Positions 1 through 5,954 of a DNA stretch of 6,829 nt are shown in pieces. The stretch is from NCBI GenBank assembly GCA_013329355.1, contig DUKK01000118.1:1-6829 (forward strand). The letters run 5' to 3'. This stretch comes from Candidatus Poseidoniaceae archaeon. Its GTDB lineage: Archaea; Thermoplasmatota; Poseidoniia; Poseidoniales; Poseidoniaceae. Each line of letters starts with the position of its first letter. The stretch's first letter is position 1. The notes under the pieces are model-generated. The model saw nothing but the letters and a program-made list of their open reading frames with translations. It was not told the origin of the DNA and ran no database searches. The position numbers and the translations under genes were made by a program.

Positions 1-1
1 A

Positions 2-925
2 CGTTTGGGTTTTCAACTCGGCAAACGCACGAATCTCAGTGAATTCGAATCAATTTATGGTTTCAAAGGTGATACCAACCTTGCCCATGTTCAGGCTCCC
101 ATGGTGCAGGTAGGGGATATACTACATCCTCAGACCGAGGAATACGGTGGCCTAAGACCCATCGTTGTCCCTGTAGGAGTGGACCAAGATCCGCACTTAA
201 GACTAACAAGGGGTATTGCAGCAAAGTCGAACTGGTTCAATATTAAAACTAACAACGGGCCAGGAATTTTAATTGGTCTCTCAGTCCAAGATGACAACGC
301 AGAGATATTTGGCCAACAAGCCAACGGCAGAATAGACAAATCAAAAGTAAGCGCCATCTTCGCACAGGTTGTTGAGCGCCTAACAGAATTAGGTTTCTCG
401 GATATTAATTCCAACCCGAAACAAGGAACCATAGTTGTTCCAAGCGCAACAAAAAAGGACACGACTCAAATAAGGCTTAGGTTACTACAATTAGAGAGAG
501 AAATGGGTGGTATGGGGCTTTTAGCACCATCTTCGACCTACCACCACTTTGCTGTTGGGTTAACAGGAGAAAAAATGAGCAGCAGTAAGCCAAAAACCAC
601 AATATTTCTAGACGATGATATCTCAACAATCACAAAAAAGATTAGGAAAGCATACTCTGGGGGTCAATCAACCATTGAAGAACATCGGCGCTTGGGTGGT
701 AATCCTGATATTGATGTGGCATATCAATATTTGATGTATTTTTTTGAGCAGGATGATTCATATCTTGCAGAGTTGAACGCAGATTATCGGAGCGGCAAGA
801 TTCTTGCCGGAGATATGAAACAGATATGCATTGATCAGGCTACTGAGTGGATGAATAATCACCATGAATTGCGCTCGCAGACCGAACACATGATTAGTAA
901 TTTTCTCGCACCCGACTCGAAGTAA
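2..925 (+). CDS. trpS: Tryptophan--tRNA ligase, C-terminal part (5' truncated by the window edge)
   Basis: Cytoplasmic class I aminoacyl-tRNA synthetase that charges tRNA-Trp with tryptophan using ATP. The frame is already open at base 2, so the gene starts upstream; the N-terminal HIGH half of the active site lies outside the window, and the TTG at base 5 should not be taken as the start. Visible signatures are VGVDQDPHLRLTR (about 170-212), typical of the archaeal/eukaryotic TrpRS branch, GEKMSSSKP (KMSSS at 572-586), which binds ATP, and the anticodon-side segment YSGGQSTIEEHRRLGGNPD (about 652-711). Roughly 120 residues separate the QDPHLRLTR and KMSSS motifs, which is longer than in compact archaeal TrpRS. 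The extra stretch reads as a beta-alpha-beta-alpha insertion, and I recall a comparable one in haloarchaeal enzymes. The stop TAA (923-925) directly abuts the stop of the opposing zpr1. The family assignment is secure. Confidence 0.95.
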   Translation, partial: RLGFQLGKRTNLSEFESIYGFKGDTNLAHVQAPMVQVGDILHPQTEEYGGLRPIVVPVGVDQDPHLRLTRGIAAKSNWFNIKTNNGPGILIGLSVQDDNAEIFGQQANGRIDKSKVSAIFAQVVERLTELGFSDINSNPKQGTIVVPSATKKDTTQIRLRLLQLEREMGGMGLLAPSSTYHHFAVGLTGEKMSSSKPKTTIFLDDDISTITKKIRKAYSGGQSTIEEHRRLGGNPDIDVAYQYLMYFFEQDDSYLAELNADYRSGKILAGDMKQICIDQATEWMNNHHELRSQTEHMISNFLAPDSK

Positions 926-1558
926 TTAAGCCGAAAACACCGCTGGATCAGGCCCAGTAGGTAGTGTAGCAATTTCCTCAGGTGTTAATTCCCTTTCAAT
1001 TGCCGCTTCATCCATAATCATCGAGTGTCCATGAGGGTCGAGTAACTCAAGTGTAAATGGGTTAGAGTTTTCTTCATCAATGGTAGTTAGTTGAGTAATT
1101 ATCTCTTCTAACTGACTTATCTCGTTCATGGTTTGTGATAAATCAGTAGTTTGCTTTTCAATTGATTTGTCTGAGACATCGTTCTGTAGGTCCCTCAAAA
1201 CCATGTTTATGACCTCGACAAACCGATTTATTACACCCTCTACATTTGATACATAGCCAGTGGCATTGCTACCTGGATTAACCTGTAAATCAAGTTCAGG
1301 TATTCTAATCGTGCAGGAAGATGAACGCACGACTCGGGATTTCAATTGGTCTGGATTCACCATTAATAATGACCAGCATCCAGCCTTTTGTCCCTCAGCA
1401 GGTATGAAGTCAGTTTGCTTCCAACCACATGAATGGCACAAAACCGTAACCTGGGTGTGTTCACCGAAATAAGGTATTTCATCGATGTGAGCAATCATGT
1501 AAACCTCCCCTTTTTGATGACAAATAGGACAAGCTATGTCGACAGGTGATTCTTGCAC
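926..1558 (-). CDS. zpr1: ZPR1-type zinc finger protein
   Basis: A 210-residue archaeal ZPR1 homologue. Eukaryotic ZPR1 acts with eEF1A, with a reported role in folding newly made elongation factor; a similar role towards archaeal EF-1A is inference. A four-cysteine zinc finger is visible: CPIC at residues 10-13 and CHSC at 41-44. Between and after it lie the family hallmarks IPYFGE (28-33) and GWKQTDF, then the double-psi-like region with VRSSSCTIRIPELDLQVNPG and a GYVSNVEGVINRF helix. The last ~70 residues are acidic and probably helical. The GTG start at 1556-1558 shares one base with the sepF stop (TAGTG), and a GGAG Shine-Dalgarno-like site lies 9 nt upstream (1568-1571), so translation is probably coupled to sepF. 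The length suits a single-domain archaeal ZPR1 rather than the two-domain eukaryotic form. Confidence 0.9.
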   Translation of the reverse strand: MQESPVDIACPICHQKGEVYMIAHIDEIPYFGEHTQVTVLCHSCGWKQTDFIPAEGQKAGCWSLLMVNPDQLKSRVVRSSSCTIRIPELDLQVNPGSNATGYVSNVEGVINRFVEVINMVLRDLQNDVSDKSIEKQTTDLSQTMNEISQLEEIITQLTTIDEENSNPFTLELLDPHGHSMIMDEAAIERELTPEEIATLPTGPDPAVFSA

Positions 1559-2136
1559 TATAATCTTCTCCGACCTAGTTCTTCAGCGCCGGCGGCAAAT
1601 GCTTCCATTTCCACACCTTTCAGACCTCTACAACCTGGCGGTAGCAACATTAGTCTAGTGTCAGTTAGTTGTATAATTTGACCGCCTAAATCTCCTTCAA
1701 TGAATACGTGCATGGCATCGAGCGCGGCATTAAATTCTGTGTCCCGCTTAATCAAGCGCCCCATTTCAACAATTGAAGCGTGACCATCCGCTAACCAATC
1801 CAATAGTGTTGATGTGCCAGTTATGTCATTTAACACGGCACGGTGGACTACTAAGCCGGTATTGCTTGGGGTAATTGGTGGGTCCGGATACTTGTTTCCC
1901 AAGTTGTGATATATCTTGGTTGAAGGTACTTGATTTTGTGTTCTTGATTCACTCATGCTCGGCATCTCAAACGTGCTGAGTGAGTCGCCAGCGCGCTTTG
2001 ACTCATTAGCGTCTGCTTCTTTGAGCATTTTATCCGCCTTCGCTAGTTTATCTAAATCAGGCATGCTGGGTAGTTCAACATCGGCAAATGAATCGAGTGA
2101 AGACTGACGAGGGTCATCCTTCTTCTTGCGCTTCAT
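1558..2136 (-). CDS. sepF: SepF-like cell division protein (archaeal)
   Basis: A 192-residue protein whose C-terminal half matches the SepF/DUF552 fold: GLVVHRAVLNDITG (94-107), DGHASIVEMGRLIKRD (117-132), AALDAMHVFIEGDLGGQI (137-154) and DTRLMLLPPG (159-168). The GDLGG turn and the RLMLLPPG strand are the most telling. Archaeal SepF anchors FtsZ to the membrane at the division site. Residues 1-90 are hydrophilic and probably disordered. They start with a polybasic KRKKK and carry a duplicated motif, E-[LM]-P-S-M (21-25 and 57-61). I see no clear amphipathic N-terminal membrane-targeting helix of the usual SepF kind. A C-terminal tail (about 175-192) ends in RRRL. The ATG at 2134-2136 is preferred over an upstream TTG (2161-2163) because a TATA-like box lies 25-32 nt before it, as in leaderless archaeal genes. 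It is first in a unit with zpr1. No ftsZ is in the window. Confidence 0.78.
   Translation of the reverse strand: MKRKKKDDPRQSSLDSFADVELPSMPDLDKLAKADKMLKEADANESKRAGDSLSTFEMPSMSESRTQNQVPSTKIYHNLGNKYPDPPITPSNTGLVVHRAVLNDITGTSTLLDWLADGHASIVEMGRLIKRDTEFNAALDAMHVFIEGDLGGQIIQLTDTRLMLLPPGCRGLKGVEMEAFAAGAEELGRRRL
1568..1571 (-). promoter_or_regulatory. Shine-Dalgarno-like GGAG for zpr1
   Basis: On the minus strand GGAG (GGAGAAG at 1565-1571) lies inside the 3' end of sepF, 9 nt before the GTG of zpr1. It supports the GTG start and a sepF-zpr1 cotranscript. Confidence 0.45.
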
Positions 2137-2160
2137 GTCTATGTCTGAGTGTTCATAGCA

Positions 2161-2168
2161 CAATAATA
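2161..2168 (-). promoter_or_regulatory. TATA-like box for sepF-zpr1 (probably leaderless)
   Basis: The minus strand reads TATTATTG 25-32 nt ahead of the sepF ATG (2134-2136). This spacing would put transcription initiation at or near the ATG, giving a leaderless mRNA. No Shine-Dalgarno site is seen before that ATG. Assigned by eye; AT-rich sequence makes chance matches possible. Confidence 0.4.
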
Positions 2169-2220
2169 CTGCGATTGATAACGCAAAACATATTCATTTT
2201 GTGTGGGTTTGGTTACGGCC

Positions 2221-2240
2221 AAATATCAATATTGAAATAT
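2221..2240. promoter_or_regulatory. Imperfect palindrome in the sepF/psmB divergent promoter region
   Basis: The core CAATATTG (2227-2234) is a perfect palindrome. Extending it to 2221-2240 gives 8 of 10 complementary pairs. It overlaps the proposed psmB TATA box, so it could be an operator for a dimeric repressor. AT-rich promoter DNA makes such symmetry fairly common, so confidence is low. Confidence 0.25.
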
Positions 2241-2242
2241 AT
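2232..2242 (+). promoter_or_regulatory. BRE/TATA-like promoter of psmB
   Basis: TTGAAATATAT resembles an archaeal TFB-recognition element followed by a TATA box (AAATATAT, 2235-2242). A start site 25-30 nt downstream would fall near 2265-2270, leaving a leader of about 30 nt before the psmB ATG at 2300. A weak AGGGAT (2288-2293) precedes that ATG. Confidence 0.45.
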
Positions 2243-2299
2243 TGTGCTGCAGCGTATTCTGCACCAATGTTCAAAAGGTGCCGACAGTAGGGATTATCA

Positions 2300-2926
2300 A
2301 TGATGATGGATAACAACACAAATGTGCTGAAAACCGGCACTAGCACGCTAGGTATTACATTCAAAGGTGGAGTCGTTGTTGGTGCAGACCACAGGGCTAC
2401 AATGGGTCATTTTATCGCTAACAAATCAGTGCAGAAGTTGTTCAAAATTGGTGATCGTCTAGCGCTCACAACAGCTGGACTCGTCGGGCACGCCCAGTCT
2501 CTCTCACGCACACTCTCAGCAGAGGTCGCTTTGTTTGAATTACGCCGACAACAGCCGATGACTGTCAAAGGAGCTGCCACGCTTACTGCGAACATACTCT
2601 CGGGCCGACCTCACTGGGTTCAGTTACTCATTGTTGGTGTTGATGAAGACGGTGGTCACGTTTATTCGATTGATTCAGCCGGTGGCTCAATCCCCGATGT
2701 TTACTGCGCTACGGGGTCTGGCTCACCATACATGTATGGTGTCTTGGAGGACGGATTCAAGCCCGACATGACTGAGACCGAAGCATTGAAGCTTGCAGCA
2801 CGAGCCCTACATGCGTCGGGTCAGCGTGATGCAGCCTCAGGCAATGGTATGGACCTCGCTGTAATAACCGAAAAACACGGCTTCGTATTACAAACACAAG
2901 ACCAAATCAAAAAGCTACTTTCTTGA
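2300..2926 (+). CDS. psmB: Proteasome subunit beta, 20S core particle
   Basis: Catalytic beta subunit of the archaeal 20S proteasome, an N-terminal nucleophile threonine protease that degrades unfolded or targeted proteins in the cytoplasm. The 208-residue precursor has a 13-residue propeptide ending KTG. Self-cleavage between G13 and T14 would expose the catalytic threonine, followed by the mature start TSTLGITFKGGVVVGADHRA. Mature Thr1, Asp17, Lys33 (in NKSVQK) and Ser129 (in TGSGS) fall at the expected numbers, and the RDxxSGNGMD segment supplies the remaining active-site Asp and Ser, so the enzyme should be active. The TTAGLVGHAQ segment has His where many archaeal beta subunits have Asp. 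Three ATG codons in a row (2300-2308) leave the exact start ambiguous by two residues, without effect on the mature protein. aCPSF1 follows on the same strand, as in other euryarchaea. The alpha subunit gene is not in the window. Confidence 0.97.
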   Translation: MMMDNNTNVLKTGTSTLGITFKGGVVVGADHRATMGHFIANKSVQKLFKIGDRLALTTAGLVGHAQSLSRTLSAEVALFELRRQQPMTVKGAATLTANILSGRPHWVQLLIVGVDEDGGHVYSIDSAGGSIPDVYCATGSGSPYMYGVLEDGFKPDMTETEALKLAARALHASGQRDAASGNGMDLAVITEKHGFVLQTQDQIKKLLS

Positions 2927-2935
2927 TATAATATT
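2926..2935 (+). promoter_or_regulatory. TATA-like box upstream of aCPSF1
   Basis: ATATAATATT directly follows the psmB stop codon (TGA, 2924-2926). A start site 25-30 nt downstream would lie near 2955-2962, about 40 nt before the ATG at 3001. This would let aCPSF1 be transcribed on its own as well as by readthrough from psmB. Confidence 0.4.
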
Positions 2936-3000
2936 CCCGCAGTTTTCTGCATTGTGCTTGACACATGTGTTGCTAGACTGTGGCATCATTGGGTGAAAAA

Positions 3001-4905
3001 ATGCGCCTTACATTTAAACAATTAAAAGACGAGATTGCTAAAATAGTTCCAAAATCAATAAGCTACAAGGTTGATTTGGAAGCTGGAGATATTGCTATAG
3101 TTACTGACTCTCCAAAAGAATTTGGTGGTGGAGATGGCTTGGTCGGTAAAATCGCTAAGAAAGTTAAGCGGAAAATCAAAATCCGTCCTGATCCCGACAT
3201 AGTCAAACCAGAGCAAGAGGCTCGAACAATAATTGAATCTGTGATACCTGAAGAGGCTCAAATCACTCAAATTTACTTTGATGCATGCTTCAGCGAGGTC
3301 ATAATACAGTGCAAGAATCCGGGAGAAGCGGTTGGCCGTCGAGGAGCCAATGTGAGTGAAATAAGGGATAAGGCCGGATGGATTCCAATCGTCGAAAGAA
3401 CTCCTCCGCTCTTGTCAAAAACCGTCCACGACATCAGAGGATATCGACAAGCAAATGCCGAAGAGCGAAAAAAATTGCAAAAGGATTTCGGCTTAAACAT
3501 GCACAGACCACAACGCCCTGGCTCCACTTGGGCTAGAGTAACCGCCTTGGGGTCATACAGAGAGGTTGGCAGAGCATGCCATCTAGTAACTACAAATGAG
3601 TCTAGAATTATGATTGATGTTGGGGTAAATGTTGCAAATGACCAAGATCCAATGCCCTTCTTCAATGCTCCCGAGGCGCTTCCAATGGAAAAAATAGATG
3701 CGGTGATTTTGACACATGCACACCTAGACCATGCTGGTATGTTACCAGTTTTATTCAAATATGGTTACCGTGGCCCGGTGTTTTGCACACCTCCAACCCG
3801 AGATTTGATGCTGTTACTTCAAACCGATTATCTCAAAATCAGTGGTTCAGAGGGTCGAATGCCACCCTACAGTATGGAAGACATTAGGACCTGTCAGAAG
3901 CATGTCGTTGATGTTCCTTGGGATCAAACCACCGATATTGCGCCCGATATAAAGATGACATTTTCAAACTCCGGTCACATCATAGGATCATCAGCAGTAC
4001 ACCTACACATTGGAGATGGTAAACACAATCTGCTCTTTAGCGGTGACCAAAAATATGAGAAATCATGGTTGTTTGATGCGGCTAACACTAGATTCCCGCG
4101 GGTTGAATCTCTGGTTTTGGAATCAACTTATGGATCAGAGGGAGACTACCAACCATCTAGGCAAGAAGCAAATCAAGAACTGATGGATATAGTCTCAAGA
4201 ACGATCAATCGGGGTGGCAAAATAATTTTCCCAGTATTCGCGGTTGGCAGAAGTCAAGAAGTTATGATTGCCATAGATGAGTTATTCCGTTCAGGGACAG
4301 TAAAGCCAGTACCTGTATGGTTGGACGGCATGATTCAGGAAGCAACCGCTATCCATGCTGCCCACCCAAATTACCTAACCAGCAGTTTACGAAAATCTCT
4401 TCTCAAAGATGATGGCGGCAATCCATTTAGTAACGAGTGGTTCAGACCAGTAAAAAGTAGAGATTTAAGAGAGAATATACTGATGGACTCATCTCCATGT
4501 ATTGTATTGGCAACCTCAGGCATGATGAACGCAGGTCCAGTAGTCGAGTACTTCAAGAACTGGGCTCACAGTGAACGCAATTCATTGTGCTTCGTTGGTT
4601 ACCAAGCAGAGGGCACACTTGGTAGAAGATTGCAAAAGGGATTCAGCGAGGTGCCAATGGTGATAAATGGCCAAACAGAAATTGTCAAAGTAGGTTGTGA
4701 AATGACGACAATAGATGGCTTTTCAGGACACTCGGACCGCCGTCAGTTACTCGAATTTGTAGAGCAGATAAATCCAAAACCTCGTAATATTATATGTCAT
4801 CATGGTGATTATCACAAGTGCAATGAACTCGGTCACACTCTCAGAGAACGGTATAAATGCCGAACGTATGCACCGAAAAATCTTGAAACTGTCAGACTAA
4901 TATAA
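3001..4905 (+). CDS. fttA: KH-domain beta-CASP ribonuclease aCPSF1/FttA, transcription termination factor
   Basis: Archaeal homologue of CPSF73. The family cuts nascent RNA after U-rich tracts and releases RNA polymerase, setting transcript 3' ends genome-wide. The 634-residue length matches full-length family members. Domains in order: two N-terminal KH domains (about 1-140; GxxG as GRRG at 112-115), a metallo-beta-lactamase domain with THAHLDHAG (H239, H241, D243, H244), SGH (H326) and SGD (D349), then a beta-CASP domain with LESTYG (E374), FPVFAVGRSQE, an IHAAHPNY segment (H452/H455), TSGMMNAGP, DGFSGHSD (H577) and HHGD (H600/H601). All zinc ligands appear intact, so it should be an active nuclease. 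The ATG at 3001 is chosen because GGTGA (2992-2996) precedes it and the family N-terminus fits; an in-frame GTG at 2980 would add seven residues. Its stop abuts the stop of the opposing membrane protein gene. Confidence 0.95.
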   Translation: MRLTFKQLKDEIAKIVPKSISYKVDLEAGDIAIVTDSPKEFGGGDGLVGKIAKKVKRKIKIRPDPDIVKPEQEARTIIESVIPEEAQITQIYFDACFSEVIIQCKNPGEAVGRRGANVSEIRDKAGWIPIVERTPPLLSKTVHDIRGYRQANAEERKKLQKDFGLNMHRPQRPGSTWARVTALGSYREVGRACHLVTTNESRIMIDVGVNVANDQDPMPFFNAPEALPMEKIDAVILTHAHLDHAGMLPVLFKYGYRGPVFCTPPTRDLMLLLQTDYLKISGSEGRMPPYSMEDIRTCQKHVVDVPWDQTTDIAPDIKMTFSNSGHIIGSSAVHLHIGDGKHNLLFSGDQKYEKSWLFDAANTRFPRVESLVLESTYGSEGDYQPSRQEANQELMDIVSRTINRGGKIIFPVFAVGRSQEVMIAIDELFRSGTVKPVPVWLDGMIQEATAIHAAHPNYLTSSLRKSLLKDDGGNPFSNEWFRPVKSRDLRENILMDSSPCIVLATSGMMNAGPVVEYFKNWAHSERNSLCFVGYQAEGTLGRRLQKGFSEVPMVINGQTEIVKVGCEMTTIDGFSGHSDRRQLLEFVEQINPKPRNIICHHGDYHKCNELGHTLRERYKCRTYAPKNLETVRLI

Positions 4906-5235
4906 TCACATCAATGGTATATCTAATCCTGAATCTAATGGGTTTGGAATGCTATCACTCTCCGACAACTCAACGCTCTTATCAGGATCGACATGCCTCT
5001 TTTGTTCGAGCACACCGGGATTGGCTCTAGAGATTTTTTCATTTGCCGAATGTTCGGTAAAAAAGTTCCAGAATATAATTAACATCACGATGATTGTAAA
5101 AGCTAGGAAAATAGTTGAGAATGAAGCACTATTACCATTATTATAAGTCATTAGACCTACTATTACTAACAAACAAGCAGCGGCTAAAATCAGTAGTGAC
5201 GAGGTTCGAACCACATACTGCGATAACCATTTCAT
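4906..5235 (-). CDS. Small two-helix membrane protein, function unknown
   Basis: Not recognised as a named family. The 109-residue product has two strongly hydrophobic segments, about residues 12-31 (rich in L, A, V, I) and 39-59 (rich in I, L, F, ending FWNFF), joined by a short Asn/Ser-rich loop. A hydrophilic tail of about 50 residues follows, rich in Ser, Asp and Pro. The sequence MKWLSQYVVR before helix 1 carries Lys and Arg, so by the positive-inside rule the N-terminus and the long tail are probably both cytoplasmic, giving a helical hairpin. Support for a real gene: an AGAGGT Shine-Dalgarno-like site 6 nt before the ATG, exact abutment with aCPSF1 rather than overlap, and a clean two-helix pattern. 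It diverges from the arginine decarboxylase-like gene with only 29 bp between start codons. Role unknown. Confidence 0.72.
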   Translation of the reverse strand: MKWLSQYVVRTSSLLILAAACLLVIVGLMTYNNGNSASFSTIFLAFTIIVMLIIFWNFFTEHSANEKISRANPGVLEQKRHVDPDKSVELSESDSIPNPLDSGLDIPLM

Positions 5236-5241
5236 TCAAGA

Positions 5242-5247
5242 ACCTCT
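5242..5247 (-). promoter_or_regulatory. Shine-Dalgarno-like AGAGGT for the small membrane protein
   Basis: The minus strand reads AGAGGT, 6 nt before the ATG at 5233-5235. It is one of the better Shine-Dalgarno matches in the window and fixes this start codon. Confidence 0.55.
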
Positions 5248-5264
5248 TGCGTCTGTCGAAACAC

Positions 5265-5918
5265 ATGAAGCCTGGAAGAGTTCCCAAAAGTTGCCACGGT
5301 TGGCTAATGACTGCTGTCGCTCCTTGGGGTGAAAATTCAGAGGATGCCTACGACCAGGGTTTAGTCGAACTTGGCCTAGGTGACACACGACTCATTGAGG
5401 CAAAGGGAGCAATGCTACCACTAAATTTTGAAGCAACACCACCTAGACCCCTACCGATGGGTTCACTGGTGGAGTGTCACATGGCCACCTCTTATGCATA
5501 TGATGGCGCTAGCGCTTGCGCTGGGGTAGCATGGGCTTCTTGTGTGACACCAGAAGGGGATGAATGTGCTATTGTTGCAACCATAAGCACGGCTTTGGAT
5601 TATGAGGAAACCTCGCTATTACTCCGTAGAAATTTACAGAGGCGTCTTGCAACTAGGGACCTAGAGGTTGTAAGTTTTGATGTTGCGGTTGATGAGGTTA
5701 CGGCTGGAGCAGATCATTATGGTGTAGCAATGGCGGCATTAATCATGCCAAATTCACTAACACTAGGCGGGCGACAATCAACAGGACCGATAAGAGGTGG
5801 CCTGACAGTACCCGAAGAAAAGCAACAAAAGCGCGTCGACGTAAAAGCCCCCGCTGCTCCTGCCTTGAGACCCGGCAGCAGAAGGGGTGGGAGTAACAAC
5901 ACCGATTTCTCACTGTGA
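5265..5918 (+). CDS. Pyruvoyl-dependent arginine decarboxylase-like protein, probably catalytically inactive
   Basis: Residues ~10-162 follow the PvlArgDC fold: WGENSEDAYDQGLVELGLGD (21-40), then RPLPMGSLVECH (61-72), the Ala/Gly-rich strand SACAGVAWA (83-91), and a terminal GADHYGVAMAAL (148-159). Active members make agmatine from arginine. They self-cleave at a Ser-Ser bond, the second Ser becoming the pyruvoyl cofactor. Compared with my recollection of M. jannaschii PvlArgDC, the Ser52-Ser53 site is Lys47-Gly48 here (EAKGAML), Asn47 is Arg42, and Glu109 aligns near Thr106. No serine lies near the cleavage position, so neither processing nor decarboxylation is expected. A tail of ~54 residues (164-217), rich in Gly, Pro, Ala, Lys and Arg and ending GGSNNTDFSL, is absent from the enzyme. 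The ATG at 5265 gives 217 residues. The frame stays open upstream to 5115, but that stretch overlaps the opposing membrane protein gene and lacks similarity. No clear Shine-Dalgarno site or TATA box was found. Confidence 0.72.
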   Translation: MKPGRVPKSCHGWLMTAVAPWGENSEDAYDQGLVELGLGDTRLIEAKGAMLPLNFEATPPRPLPMGSLVECHMATSYAYDGASACAGVAWASCVTPEGDECAIVATISTALDYEETSLLLRRNLQRRLATRDLEVVSFDVAVDEVTAGADHYGVAMAALIMPNSLTLGGRQSTGPIRGGLTVPEEKQQKRVDVKAPAAPALRPGSRRGGSNNTDFSL

Positions 5919-5922
5919 CGAC

Positions 5923-5931
5923 ATATACAAT
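5923..5931 (+). promoter_or_regulatory. TATA-like box for the zinc-ribbon gene (leaderless)
   Basis: ATATACAAT is centred about 28 nt before the ATG at 5955, which places initiation on or beside the start codon. No Shine-Dalgarno site is seen, so a leaderless transcript is likely. It lies just after the preceding gene's stop (5916-5918). Confidence 0.5.
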
Positions 5932-5954
5932 AACCCTCGACACGATTGTTTACC

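Noticed and set aside
1260..1472. A 70-codon open frame on the plus strand
   Set aside because: Antisense to the zinc finger and core of zpr1, with no similarity or start signals; a chance frame.
2088..2303. A 71-codon plus-strand frame running through the divergent promoter into psmB
   Set aside because: It covers the sepF 5' end and the psmB promoter, has no family signature, and is better explained as non-coding intergenic sequence.
2927..2963. Bacterial-style promoter elements (TATAAT and CTTGACA-like)
   Set aside because: They are in the wrong order for a sigma-70 promoter, and the gene content is archaeal; the TATAAT-like run is better read as an archaeal TATA box.
3273..3758. A 161-codon open frame on the minus strand
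   Set aside because: It lies entirely opposite the conserved KH and metallo-beta-lactamase coding sequence of aCPSF1, is cysteine- and serine-rich without domain logic, and has no upstream signals.
5115..5264. N-terminal extension of the arginine decarboxylase-like gene
   Set aside because: The frame is open, but its sequence (for example HYYHYY) has no similarity to the family and overlaps the membrane protein gene on the other strand, which has a good Shine-Dalgarno site.
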